64,000 nt of DNA. Origin: JAFEDN01 sp963832945 (GTDB taxonomy: Bacteria; Pseudomonadota; Gammaproteobacteria; Coxiellales; Coxiellaceae). The notes beneath the pieces are model-generated. The model did not search any database, was not told the origin of the DNA, and worked only from the letters and a program-made list of their open reading frames with translations. Every line of letters begins with the position of its first letter. Position 1 is the stretch's first letter. This document shows positions 27,616-36,479 of the stretch, in pieces. The stretch covers positions 1 to 64,000 of the forward strand of contig CAWHVV010000002.1 in assembly GCA_963832945.1 (NCBI GenBank). Direction: 5' to 3'. A program made the position numbers and the translations under genes.

Positions 27616-29343
27616 TCAGACAATCACGGTGTCAGGCGCCGGCAATTTAATTTCAGTTCCGGCTTCCGCTTCGGTAACGATACAAACCTGCTTACCTCGA
27701 AACGCCAGCCCGATTTTCAGAATGTTGTGGATGCCCTGACGCCGCAATTCGGCTGAGTATTGACGTTCGTTAATTTGACGCAAGGCATCTGCGGCGGCTT
27801 TTTTCAAAGTGGTTTTTTTCTCGCGCGCGGTTTTGAATTCAAGGATAATGCCGGGCTGCTCGGGGTCTTTGGGAATTAACAAAACGTCATAGCGTCCATA
27901 GCCGCTTTCATGATTGGATTTGACTTCGTGAGTATCGCTGAGACTCACCATCATTCCCAAAACAAAACCATGGTAAAATTTTTCCGGCTCATGACCGGAA
28001 GCGTCAAAAATACTCATTGTTTCCAGTAAATATCTTTGCAGGCGATCGGCGAATTCTTCGACACGGCCTTCGGTGAGACTGAGTAGAAATTCTAAATACT
28101 GATTGTTATCCAACGGTTCTGATAACCAGTTTCGAATAATGTCCCGATATAAAGACATAATCTCTTTATTGGGTACGGCTAATTCGCATTGTGATTGCAC
28201 ATCCTTCGATTCGATATGAATGATTTTAAAATATCCGGTAAACAGCAATAAACTCCATACTGCATTTTTATCGTTCTCAAGATTTCTGAACACTAAATTT
28301 TCATCAATCAGGGCGGTAATGGATTCATTGTGAATGACCGATTCCAAATCCATCTTAAGCTGTCTGCTTCCTCGCGCCAGCAGATGCTTAACCAGATCGT
28401 TGCCGCTGGTATTGACCCAATAAGGTTTGAGTAAACCCTGTTTCTGCACACAGTTTGTGAGAGACCAGGGATTATAAATAATGGAATTGCCAATTTGATA
28501 ACCGTTATACCATCGACGAATGTTGTCGTAATGATTGCTCAGATGGGCTTTTTCCAGTAACTCTTTAACTTCTGAATCGGTAAATCCAAAATGTTCGCTA
28601 TATTGTGTATCCATAATCGAATACACGACTATATTATTTGCGCCTGAAAACAGGCTTTCTTTGGAGATTCGCAGAATGCCTGTGATGAACGCCCGGTCTA
28701 AAAATCGATTGGTTTTTAAAGCATTGCCAAATAATCCCCTCATTGTTTCGATCATTTTATCATAGTATCCATGCAGATAGCTGGCCTGGATAGGAGTGTC
28801 ATACTCGTCTATCAGTATCCATGCCTTAACCCCGTGATGCTTGTGAAGGTAGTAACATAAATCGGCGAGAGCCGTTCTGATGAAGGCCGGGGTGGCTTCA
28901 ACTTCCAGGACTGTTAAAAATGCTTTCTTGTTAGACTCACTGAGTTTTTCGCTGGATAAAAGATATTCAAATTCGCGATATAATTGCGATAAAAGCCTGC
29001 AAAGACTGTCATAAGCCAATTCAAATTCCGTGTCTTTAACTTCTTTGAAAGTGAGAAATATAACCGGATATTGTCCCTGATGTCGCATATAGGCGTTGCC
29101 TGCTTCAGCGATCTTTAATCCCTCAAATAAGCCTTTTGTTGAATGGTCACGCACTTCCGCGGATAGAAAATATTGTAACATGGATAAATTCAAAGTCTTG
29201 CCAAAGCGTCGTGGACGGGTAACCAGGGTCACCTGAGAGCCGATATTATCCAACACTTCCTTGATAAATAAAGTCTTGTCGACAAAATCCAGTTTTTTTT
29301 CAATGAGGTCGCCGAAATCGTCGTAACCAATAGGCAGGTGCAT
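27616..29343 (-). CDS. AAA-ATPase-like protein with C-terminal PD-(D/E)XK nuclease domain, copy 1
   Basis: 575 aa. The N-terminal AAA-ATPase_like domain (PF09820 type) has MHLPIGYDDFGDLIEKKLDF, Walker A RPRRFGKTLNLSML (residues ~42-55), Walker B WILIDEYDTPIQ and the sensor ITGILRISKESLFSGANN. The C-terminal PDDEXK_9 domain has YGRYDVLLIPKD and GIILEFKTA. The family is widespread and multicopy in host-associated bacteria; its function is unknown. Oriented against the cox operon, and converging with the 2H gene one base apart. Confidence 0.9.
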   Translation of the reverse strand: MHLPIGYDDFGDLIEKKLDFVDKTLFIKEVLDNIGSQVTLVTRPRRFGKTLNLSMLQYFLSAEVRDHSTKGLFEGLKIAEAGNAYMRHQGQYPVIFLTFKEVKDTEFELAYDSLCRLLSQLYREFEYLLSSEKLSESNKKAFLTVLEVEATPAFIRTALADLCYYLHKHHGVKAWILIDEYDTPIQASYLHGYYDKMIETMRGLFGNALKTNRFLDRAFITGILRISKESLFSGANNIVVYSIMDTQYSEHFGFTDSEVKELLEKAHLSNHYDNIRRWYNGYQIGNSIIYNPWSLTNCVQKQGLLKPYWVNTSGNDLVKHLLARGSRQLKMDLESVIHNESITALIDENLVFRNLENDKNAVWSLLLFTGYFKIIHIESKDVQSQCELAVPNKEIMSLYRDIIRNWLSEPLDNNQYLEFLLSLTEGRVEEFADRLQRYLLETMSIFDASGHEPEKFYHGFVLGMMVSLSDTHEVKSNHESGYGRYDVLLIPKDPEQPGIILEFKTAREKKTTLKKAAADALRQINERQYSAELRRQGIHNILKIGLAFRGKQVCIVTEAEAGTEIKLPAPDTVIV

Positions 29344-29352
29344 TGTTTTCTC

Positions 29353-31068
29353 CTAATAATTTGCTATTTCTGGAATTCGAATATCGGTTTCCACTTCGGT
29401 TAACACACAAACCTGCTTGCCGCGAAACGCCAGCGCGATTTTTAAAATGTTGTGGATGCCATGAGCGCGCAATTCGGCTGAGTACTGACGTTCGTTAATT
29501 TGACGCAAGGCATCTGCGGCGGCTTTTTTCAAAGTGGTTTTTTTCTCGCGCGCGGTTTTAAATTCAAGGATAATGCCGGGCTGCTCAGGGTCTTTGGGAA
29601 TCAGCAAAACGTCATAGCGGCCATACCCGCTTTCATGATTGGATTTGACTTCGTGAGTATCGCTGAGACTTACCATCATCCTCAAAACAAAACCATGGTA
29701 AAATTTTTCCGGCTCATGACCGGAAGCGTCAAAAATACTCATGGTTTCCAGTAAATATCTTTGCAGGCGATCGGCGAATTCTTCCACCCGACCTTCGGTG
29801 AGACTGAGTAAAAATTCTAAATACTGATTGTTATCCAACGGTTCTGATAACCAGTTTCGAATAATCTCCCGATATAAAGACATAATCTCTTTATTGGGTA
29901 CGGCTAATTCGCATTGTGATTGCACATCCTTCGATTCGATATGAATGATTTTAAGATATCCGCTAAAAAGCAATAAGCTCCATACTGCGTTTTTATCGTT
30001 CTCGATATTACTGAACACCAGTTTTTCATCGATCAAAGCGGTAATGGATTCATTGTGAATGACTGATTCCAAATCCATTTTAAGCTGTCTGCTGCCTCGC
30101 GCCAACATATGTTTAACCAGATCGTTACCGCTGGTATTGACCCAATAAGGTTTGAGTAAACCCTGGTTATTTACACAATTTACGAGTGACCAGGGATTGT
30201 AAATAATGGAATCGCCGATTCGATAACCATTATACCAACTTCGAATGTTATCGTAATGGTCACTCAGATGGGCTTGTTTGAGTAATTCCTCCACTTCTGT
30301 TTCGGTAAAGCCGAAATGTTCGCTATAATCCTTATCCATAATCGAGCAAACCTTGACATTGTTAGCCCCGGAAAATAAGCTTTCCTTGGAAACCCGTAAA
30401 ATGCCGGTGATGACCGCCCGGTCCAGGAAGTCATTGGTTTTTAAGGCATTGCCGAACAGACCCCTCATTAAATCAATCATTTCATGATAGTATCCATGCA
30501 GGTATCCGGCCTGAAAGATCGTGTCATACTCATCAATCAGTAGCCATGCCTTGACGCCATAATGCTGGTAAAGATAACGGCAAAGATCGGATAATGCGTT
30601 TGCTATACTGGTAATACTGGCCCGTTCTTCTAAAATTGACAAAAATATTTTCTTGTCGCTCTCAGTGAGTTTTGGGCTGGATAGCAATAAATAGTGTTCA
30701 CGATAAAGTAAAGATATCCGCTTACATAAATGGGCATAAGCCACCTCATAATTGCGATCTTTGATATCTTTCAGTGTGATAAAAATAACGGGGTATTTCC
30801 CCTGATGCCGCATATACGGGTCACCCAATTCAGTGATTTTTAATCCCTTAAAGAGATCTGCGTTGTTTTTCCATGTATCTGCGGCGCCAGAAAATGCCGC
30901 AACATGGATAAATTTAAAGTTTTACCAAAGCGGCGTGGTCGAGAGATCACCGAGACCTGTGTGTCAAGCTGATCGAGTACTTCCTTGATAAAATAGAGTC
31001 TTGTCGACGAAATCCAGTTTTTTTTCAATGAGGTCGCCGAAATTATCATATCCAATAGGCAGGTGCAT
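29353..31068 (-). pseudogene. AAA-ATPase-like/PD-(D/E)XK protein, copy 2, frameshifted near its start
   Basis: Tandem paralogue of the gene at 27616. From GDPYMRHQG to the end (29353-30828) the frame is intact and keeps the Walker B WLLIDEYDTIFQ and nuclease YGRYDVLLIPKD...ILEFKTA. The Walker A part (RPRRFGKTLNLSMLRHFL) is in another frame. The expected start at 31068 (MHLPIGYD) is separated from it by further indels near 30990 and 30860. The C-terminal halves of the two copies are almost identical at DNA level, while the N-terminal halves differ much more. Confidence 0.85.
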
Positions 31069-31186
31069 TGTTCTCTCCCTGTATTTTCTGATTATATTAT
31101 ACCAAATGGGGCATTGATGACAACTATTCTTTTCCATTTTCTATAAATTTTGTTACCATATCTACCAAATTGAAGAAGGATGGGCT

Positions 31187-32077
31187 ATGTCGACAGATCA
31201 TCACTCAGGTGGTTATTATTTACCGAATCCCAGTTATTGGCCGATTATTGGCTCGATAGCTATTTTTTGTCTTTTAGTGGGAGCAGCCAATTGGCTGCAT
31301 GGTAATATCATTGGCCCCATATTATTTTTTGCGGGTGTGATTGTCCTTGCCGTCATGCTGTTTGGATGGTTCGGCACGGTCATTAGCGAAACCCGGGCGG
31401 GATTACTGCAAGATCCGCAAGTGGACCGTTCGTTCCGATGGGGCATGGTCTGGTTTATTTTTAGCGAAGTCATGTTCTTCGGCGCTTTCTTCGGCGCGCT
31501 CTTTTATACGCGGGTCTTGTCGGTACCGTGGTTGAGCGGCGAAGGCAGCAATGCCGCCATCATGACTCACATGCTGCTATGGCCCCAATTCACCCAGTCC
31601 TGGCCGTTGTATCAAACCCCCAATCCGGCGTTGTTTGCCGGACCGCGCGAAGTCATGAGCGCATGGGGAATTCCTGCGATCAACACCGCCATCCTGCTCA
31701 CCAGTGGTGTGACCATTACCATCGCGCATTGGGGAGTTTTAAAAAACCGCCGCGTGCAAATGATCATTGCCCAACTGGCAACTATTTTGTTGGGTATTGC
31801 CTTTTTATGCCTGCAGGCGCATGAATATTGGGAGGCATACTCTCTGCTCAATTTAAAATTATCCGCCGGAATCTATGGCACCACTTTTTTTATGCTGACG
31901 GGATTTCATGGTTTGCACGTCACCATAGGCACGATTATGTTAATCGTGATTTTGTGGAGAATGCTCAAAGGCGACTTCAATAGCCAGGAACATTTTGGTT
32001 TTGAAGCCGCCTCCTGGTATTGGCATTTTGTAGACGTCATATGGCTGATTTTGTTTGTATTCGTGTATTGGCTATAA
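31187..32077 (+). CDS. coxC: Cytochrome c oxidase subunit III
   Basis: 296 aa, seven membrane helices. FSEVMFFGAFFGALFY, AINTAILLTSGVTITIAHW, FMLTGFHGLHVTIGT and the C-terminal ASWYWHFVDVIWLILFVFVYW are standard CoxC motifs. A strong GAAGAAGGA precedes the ATG. The frame is intact although subunits I and II are broken. It is separated from ctaG by three acquired genes and appears to have its own promoter region in 31069-31186. Confidence 0.96.
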   Translation: MSTDHHSGGYYLPNPSYWPIIGSIAIFCLLVGAANWLHGNIIGPILFFAGVIVLAVMLFGWFGTVISETRAGLLQDPQVDRSFRWGMVWFIFSEVMFFGAFFGALFYTRVLSVPWLSGEGSNAAIMTHMLLWPQFTQSWPLYQTPNPALFAGPREVMSAWGIPAINTAILLTSGVTITIAHWGVLKNRRVQMIIAQLATILLGIAFLCLQAHEYWEAYSLLNLKLSAGIYGTTFFMLTGFHGLHVTIGTIMLIVILWRMLKGDFNSQEHFGFEAASWYWHFVDVIWLILFVFVYWL

Positions 32078-32275
32078 TATCCCATGCGGATGAATCCAGC
32101 CCAGGCCGTAGGCGACAAATAACAGCGCGAACAATAGCACGGATAAGCCAATGCGCCAGGTTAACGCCTGCACCATGTGCGTGGCGTCTTTTCGAAATAA
32201 TAGATAATAAATAGCGCTGATTAAGCAATATAAAATGATTAATAAAACCGCGACGACGATTAATTTAAAAAACAT
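32072..32275 (-). CDS. DUF2909-type twin-transmembrane protein
   Basis: 67 aa: FFKLIVVAVLLIILYCLISA, a short FRKD loop, then WRIGLSVLLFALLFVAYGLGW. This matches the small two-helix protein found on the opposite strand between coxC and SURF1 in many gammaproteobacteria. It starts at 32275, so its 5' end overlaps the presumed start of SURF1 by about 40 bases, and its stop overlaps the coxC stop. Function unknown; probably linked to oxidase assembly. Confidence 0.8.
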   Translation of the reverse strand: MFFKLIVVAVLLIILYCLISAIYYLLFRKDATHMVQALTWRIGLSVLLFALLFVAYGLGWIHPHGIL

Positions 32276-32978
32276 CCATTTATCCCTCCATTTGGGCCAT
32301 TGGGAGTTTAAACCTGGTTTAATACCCACCCTGGCGGTGCTGGTATTGTTACCACTACTTTTATCCCTTGGCGTTTGGCAAATGCACCGGGCTACTGCCA
32401 AACAACAATTGCTCAATCAGTTCGCACAGCGTTCGCGGCAAGCGCCGCAACCTCTGGCCGACCATACACCCGATTATACACCGGTGCGGGTCACCGGTTC
32501 TTATGAAAGCGGGCATCCTATTTTACTGGATAATCGGATTTTAAACCACCAGGCGGGTTATGATGTGTTCGTACCGTTCATTCCTTCCGGTAAAAGCAAA
32601 GCAGTATTAATTAATCTGGGGTGGACCCCTCGCAATACTTCTGCTTTCGAAAACATTTTTCGGTCGCAAATGGGAGCATCCGGAGAGGTAACGGTGGTGG
32701 GTTTAGCGCAAACGCCGCAGCATAATCTGGTTTTGGCGCATCCAAAAACCGAACTGCGCTGGCCGCTGCTGGTAGAAGAGATTCGTTTAGACAGCCTGAG
32801 CCGGATTTTAAATAGACCTTTATATCCTTTTGTTTTATTATCAGAAAAAGGAACTCATTGGGAAATCTCCGTCGGTGTGAGTCCGGCGCGCCATCGTGGT
32901 TATGCGGCGCAATGGTTCCTGTTAGCGCTGACTCTATTGATTTTATATTTTAAATTAAATACTAGTAGAGCAAAATAA
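32235..32978 (+). CDS. SURF1 family cytochrome oxidase assembly protein
   Basis: 247 aa with two membrane helices (about residues 30-48 and 225-241) flanking a periplasmic domain. LLLSLGVWQMHRATAKQQLL, PVRVTGSYESGHPILLDNR, GYDVFVPFI and VLINLGWTPR are diagnostic. SURF1 assists heme a insertion into subunit I. The first ATG (32235) lies within the divergent DUF2909 gene; a TTG at 32292 would shorten the protein by 19 residues and nearly remove the overlap, and I cannot decide between them. Confidence 0.92.
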   Translation: MINKTATTINLKNIHLSLHLGHWEFKPGLIPTLAVLVLLPLLLSLGVWQMHRATAKQQLLNQFAQRSRQAPQPLADHTPDYTPVRVTGSYESGHPILLDNRILNHQAGYDVFVPFIPSGKSKAVLINLGWTPRNTSAFENIFRSQMGASGEVTVVGLAQTPQHNLVLAHPKTELRWPLLVEEIRLDSLSRILNRPLYPFVLLSEKGTHWEISVGVSPARHRGYAAQWFLLALTLLILYFKLNTSRAK

Positions 32979-33532
32979 TGAAAAGTCTGCCTCCTTCATC
33001 CAAAAAAGCCCGGCGCATATTTTTAATTATTTTAATATTATTTTTGGCGCCCATGATACTCGCCAGGGTTTTTTATGCGCATAAAACCTGGCTGCCTCAA
33101 CACACTGTGAACCACGGTCAATTGCTTGTGCCGCCACCGGCGCTGCAACAATTGACGTCTGATCCTGGCAGAGCGCGCAGCCATTGGGTATTGCTATTCA
33201 TCCACAACGGAAGTTGTGATGATTTTTGTTGGCAAAACTTGCATAATATGGGGCAAATTCAGCGGGCTTTGGGTAAAGATATTCAACGTCTGCAACGGGT
33301 ATTTTTAACTTCCGAAAAAGCGGATGAGAAGCTTCAACAATGGTTAAGCGCCAGCGAAACCCTGCACTGGCAGGTTGCGGAGTTCGACCTTATCCGGGTG
33401 TTGAGACATCCCTCGACGTGGTACGTGATCGATCCTTTGGGAAACATCATATTGAGTTATCCCGCCAATACGAATCCGGAAGCCATACTGGATGATTTAA
33501 AATACCTGATGGGAGTATCAAACATTGGATAA
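32978..33532 (+). CDS. Thioredoxin-like membrane-anchored protein of the cox operon
   Basis: 184 aa. One N-terminal membrane helix (RIFLIILILFLAPMILARVF), then a SCO/thioredoxin-like periplasmic domain with LLFIHNGSCDDFCWQNLHN (a CxxxC pair) and WYVIDPLGNIILSYPA. The gene position between SURF1 and ctaA is conserved in gammaproteobacteria. A role in copper delivery or thiol reduction for the oxidase is plausible. It starts by overlapping the SURF1 stop and ends by overlapping the TTG of ctaA. Confidence 0.8.
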   Translation: MKSLPPSSKKARRIFLIILILFLAPMILARVFYAHKTWLPQHTVNHGQLLVPPPALQQLTSDPGRARSHWVLLFIHNGSCDDFCWQNLHNMGQIQRALGKDIQRLQRVFLTSEKADEKLQQWLSASETLHWQVAEFDLIRVLRHPSTWYVIDPLGNIILSYPANTNPEAILDDLKYLMGVSNIG

Positions 33533-34616
33533 ATACCTTGAGTTTCCTTTTAATAAAAGTATCTCTGGACGCTATATTCAGCAGGAATCGGTGGCGGCAC
33601 GCCTGGCTAATTACAATAGAGTAACAATCTTTGCCTTAATTCTGGCGGTTTTTGTGATTATGCTGGGGGCTTACACTCGCCTGACCGACGCCGGTTTAGG
33701 CTGCCCGGACTGGCCGGGCTGCTATGGTCACATGGTATTGCCTGCCGGTCAGTCTGCCTTAGGCGTCGCGCAGCAGGCTTATCCGGATCAGCCCCTGGTG
33801 GCCCATAAGGCCTGGACGGAAATGGCGCACCGTTACGTGGCCGGTACTTTAGGAATTCTCATTGTCATTTTAGCCGGATGGGCGGTGACCAATCGGCGCA
33901 TGGGATTGCCACAACCTATCGTCACACCGTTTTTATTGGTTGCCGTGCTTATTTTTCAGGCGGCTCTGGGCATGTGGACGGTGACGTTGAAATTATTACC
34001 GTTAGTCGTGACCGGCCATTTATTAGGTGGTATGGTGATTGCCGGATTACTCAGTTGGTTATCCTGCGCGACTTTTCAATGGACTGGCCGGGCCACTCTG
34101 AACTGTAAAAACAGCATGCGGCGAATCGGACAAACATTGGTGTTGCTGGGTTTGATCATTCTGATTATCCAGATATTCCTGGGCGCGTGGACCAGCACCA
34201 ACTATGCCGCCCTTGCCTACAGATCTGATTGGGGATCGAAACTGAATTGGACACAATGGGCTCATGCCTTTAATCTTCTCAGCCCGGTGGGTCCTAATTA
34301 TGAGGGCGGCCGTTTAGAAATGGAGACACGGATGACAATCCAGATGGCGCATCGTTATGGAGCGTTTGTGACATTTGTTTATCTGATGGGAATAGTCACC
34401 GCGATCTGCAATAGATTTACTCCTTTACGCTGGTTGGCATGGACGATCGCGGCGCTCTTATGCGCCCAGGTGGCTTTAGGTATAATCAATGTCGTTAAAC
34501 TTTTGCCCCTGGCTATCGCAGTCGCGCACAACGGCGTCGCGGTCTTATTATTAATTGCAGTGGTCGCACTTTTACAAAGGTTTCATAAGGATGCAATATC
34601 CACACCTGTGGCGTGA
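33525..34616 (+). CDS. ctaA: Heme A synthase (Cox15/CtaA)
   Basis: 363 aa, eight membrane helices. It oxidises the C8 methyl of heme O to give heme A. GAYTRLTDAGLGCPDWPGCYG (split here: GAYTRLTDAGLGC, PDWPGCYG), EMAHRYVAGTLG, VVTGHLLGGM and QMAHRYGAFVTF give the four heme-ligand histidines. It starts with TTG, 9 bases after GGGAG, overlapping the previous stop. Intact despite loss of its client subunit I. Confidence 0.95.
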   Translation: MDKYLEFPFNKSISGRYIQQESVAARLANYNRVTIFALILAVFVIMLGAYTRLTDAGLGCPDWPGCYGHMVLPAGQSALGVAQQAYPDQPLVAHKAWTEMAHRYVAGTLGILIVILAGWAVTNRRMGLPQPIVTPFLLVAVLIFQAALGMWTVTLKLLPLVVTGHLLGGMVIAGLLSWLSCATFQWTGRATLNCKNSMRRIGQTLVLLGLIILIIQIFLGAWTSTNYAALAYRSDWGSKLNWTQWAHAFNLLSPVGPNYEGGRLEMETRMTIQMAHRYGAFVTFVYLMGIVTAICNRFTPLRWLAWTIAALLCAQVALGIINVVKLLPLAIAVAHNGVAVLLLIAVVALLQRFHKDAISTPVA

Positions 34617-35460
34617 TTATTTTGAACTTTGCAAGCCTCGCGTCGTCGCCTTGATGACGCTGACGGCGGTTGTCGCCATGTTTTTAGCCGCGCCGCCAGG
34701 AGAACTTTCCTGGCGAATTCTGGTATTCGGCGCCGCCGGTATTACCCTGGCAGCCTGTTCGGGTGGGGTGATTAACCAGCTCATTGACCGGCATATCGAT
34801 GCCATCATGGCCCGCACCAGAAGGCGTCCCCTCGCGGCGGGCCGTATCCAGCCGTGGCAGGCCTGGATCTGGGCGGGGATTTTAATAGCCGCCAGTATGG
34901 CAATGCTCGTTTTATTGGTGAATCCCACGGTGGCCTGGTTGAGTTTATCAGCCATGGTGGGGTATGCCGGAATTTATACTTTGTTTTTAAAGCGGGCTAC
35001 ACCGCAAAATATTGTCATCGGGGGGTTGGCAGGCGCGATGCCGCCTTTACTAGGGTGGACCGCGGTGACCGGCCATATTGAAGCGCCGGGGGTGTTACTG
35101 GTTCTTATTATCTACACCTGGACTCCTCCTCATTTTTGGTCATTGGCGATTCACCGTTATGCCGATTACGTTAAAGCGAATATTCCGATGCTGCCGGTGA
35201 CGCACGGCTTACCCTTAACCCGGCTGAGCATTTTACTGTATACATGGCTGATGGCCGCCACCACTTATTTACCATTTATTATCAACGCTGCGGGGATCAT
35301 TTATTGTGTCGGTGTCAGCTTTTTAAATATCATTTTTCTATACTATGCCGTGGCGGTTTATCGGAATAAAAATCCCCGCTATCCCTTTGCGACCTTTCGT
35401 TACTCCATTGTTTATTTGATGTTGTTATTTTTATTATTATTGCTGGATCATTTTATATGA
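34591..35460 (+). CDS. ctaB: Protoheme IX farnesyltransferase (heme O synthase)
   Basis: 289 aa, multi-helix UbiA-family prenyltransferase. It adds farnesyl to heme b. YFELCKPRVVALMTLTAV, the Asp-rich NQLIDRHIDAIMARTRRRPLA (first half NQLIDRHIDAIM; second TRRRPLAAGRI) and YTWTPPHFWSLAI are diagnostic. The ATG at 34591 follows AAGG; an earlier in-frame ATG inside ctaA is less likely. It overlaps ctaA by 26 bases and acyP by four. Confidence 0.95.
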   Translation: MQYPHLWRDYFELCKPRVVALMTLTAVVAMFLAAPPGELSWRILVFGAAGITLAACSGGVINQLIDRHIDAIMARTRRRPLAAGRIQPWQAWIWAGILIAASMAMLVLLVNPTVAWLSLSAMVGYAGIYTLFLKRATPQNIVIGGLAGAMPPLLGWTAVTGHIEAPGVLLVLIIYTWTPPHFWSLAIHRYADYVKANIPMLPVTHGLPLTRLSILLYTWLMAATTYLPFIINAAGIIYCVGVSFLNIIFLYYAVAVYRNKNPRYPFATFRYSIVYLMLLFLLLLLDHFI

Positions 35461-35729
35461 TAACGGTACGTGCGGTGGTGAGTGGAAAAGTGCAGGGTGT
35501 GTGTTTCCGTGATTATACCCGCAAACGCGCGCAGTCCTTACAATTAACGGGCTGGGTAAAAAATTTGGCGGACGCCCGCGTGGAAATTGTCGTTTGTGGC
35601 CCTGAGGATGTCGTCACCAATTTCATGGACTGGCTTTGGGAAGGCTCACCGTCATCAAAAGTCAGTGATGTTTGCTGGGAAATCATTTCCCGGCAAACTC
35701 ACTCTGATTTCGTTATTCGTTACGATTAA
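35457..35729 (+). CDS. acyP: Acylphosphatase
   Basis: 90 aa, full length. SGKVQGVCFRDYTRKRAQ holds the phosphate-binding loop and catalytic Arg; TGWVKNLADARVEIVVCG holds the catalytic Asn. Hydrolyses acyl phosphates. It is coupled to ctaB by an ATGA overlap, an unusual operon partner for a cox cluster. It converges with the secreted protein gene three bases away. Confidence 0.95.
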   Translation: MITVRAVVSGKVQGVCFRDYTRKRAQSLQLTGWVKNLADARVEIVVCGPEDVVTNFMDWLWEGSPSSKVSDVCWEIISRQTHSDFVIRYD

Positions 35730-35731
35730 AT

Positions 35732-36322
35732 CTACCAGTTAGTTATGTGCCATTCGTTGGGCATGCTTCCATTGACAGTGTGTTGACAACGGTCCCTGGC
35801 GTCACGGGCTTCCATTCTATTTGGGTACCAGCCATAAGTTTTGAAGCTTTCACAGGATTTAGCAATATGGCAATCCGCATACATCGTCACGTAAAAATCA
35901 CGGGTGATACGGAAGTCGCGGCATCCATAAGGTCCGCAACGTTGCACAACGCGGGAGCCTTCCACATGCCGTTGCGCGGGGTGATAGCAGACTTTAAACC
36001 CTGGTACTGTTTTGACCACCGTCACTGTCGTCGTGCTGCTCCTGCCCATGGGTGTCACTGTCGTCGTAGTCGAAGCGGGAGCTGACATAGTGCCTCCTAC
36101 CGGCGTCACCGTCGTCGTGCTGCTGGAGGAGGGTGATGTCGTCGTATCTACCGGCGTTGCTGCGTTAGTACCCGCGGGGCTGCTACTCACGTCTGAGCTG
36201 GTCGGCGTTACCGTGCCGCTGCTGTTGGCAGGCGCGGTGCTGGGAGTTTGCGCGAATGATAAGGAGCTAACCATCAGTACCGCGGCTGCGCTGGCGGCGG
36301 CCCATTTAATTAGTTTTTTCAT
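35732..36322 (-). CDS. Secreted protein with Ser/Thr/Pro-rich linker and Cys-rich C-terminus
   Basis: 196 aa. Signal peptide KKLIKWAAASAAAVLMVSSLSFA, cleavage before QTPST. Residues ~25-105 are almost only S, T, P, A, V, G with near-repeats (SSTTTVTPVGG, STTTTVTPMG, SSTTTVTVV). The C-terminal ~90 residues have six cysteines (VCYHP, QRCGPYGCRD, DCHIAKSCES, RCQHT) and look like a small disulfide-bonded domain. GGAGGTAAATT precedes the ATG. Family not recognised; probably periplasmic or surface-exposed. Confidence 0.8.
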   Translation of the reverse strand: MKKLIKWAAASAAAVLMVSSLSFAQTPSTAPANSSGTVTPTSSDVSSSPAGTNAATPVDTTTSPSSSSTTTVTPVGGTMSAPASTTTTVTPMGRSSTTTVTVVKTVPGFKVCYHPAQRHVEGSRVVQRCGPYGCRDFRITRDFYVTMYADCHIAKSCESFKTYGWYPNRMEARDARDRCQHTVNGSMPNEWHITNW

Positions 36323-36479
36323 AATTTACCTCCATCGGTTAACATGCGGAATGACCCGCATACTTAAATTTTAGCACCTTTCGCGAGCCGCTGCATTCCT
36401 ACAATTATTATTGACATTATCGTACGTGTTTGTTAGCCTCAAAATGAAGTAAAAATATTCAGTATCCGGAGAAAAAATT

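Noticed and set aside
31528..32228. Several ORFs overlapping coxC in other frames
   Set aside because: They are shadows of the clear coxC frame.
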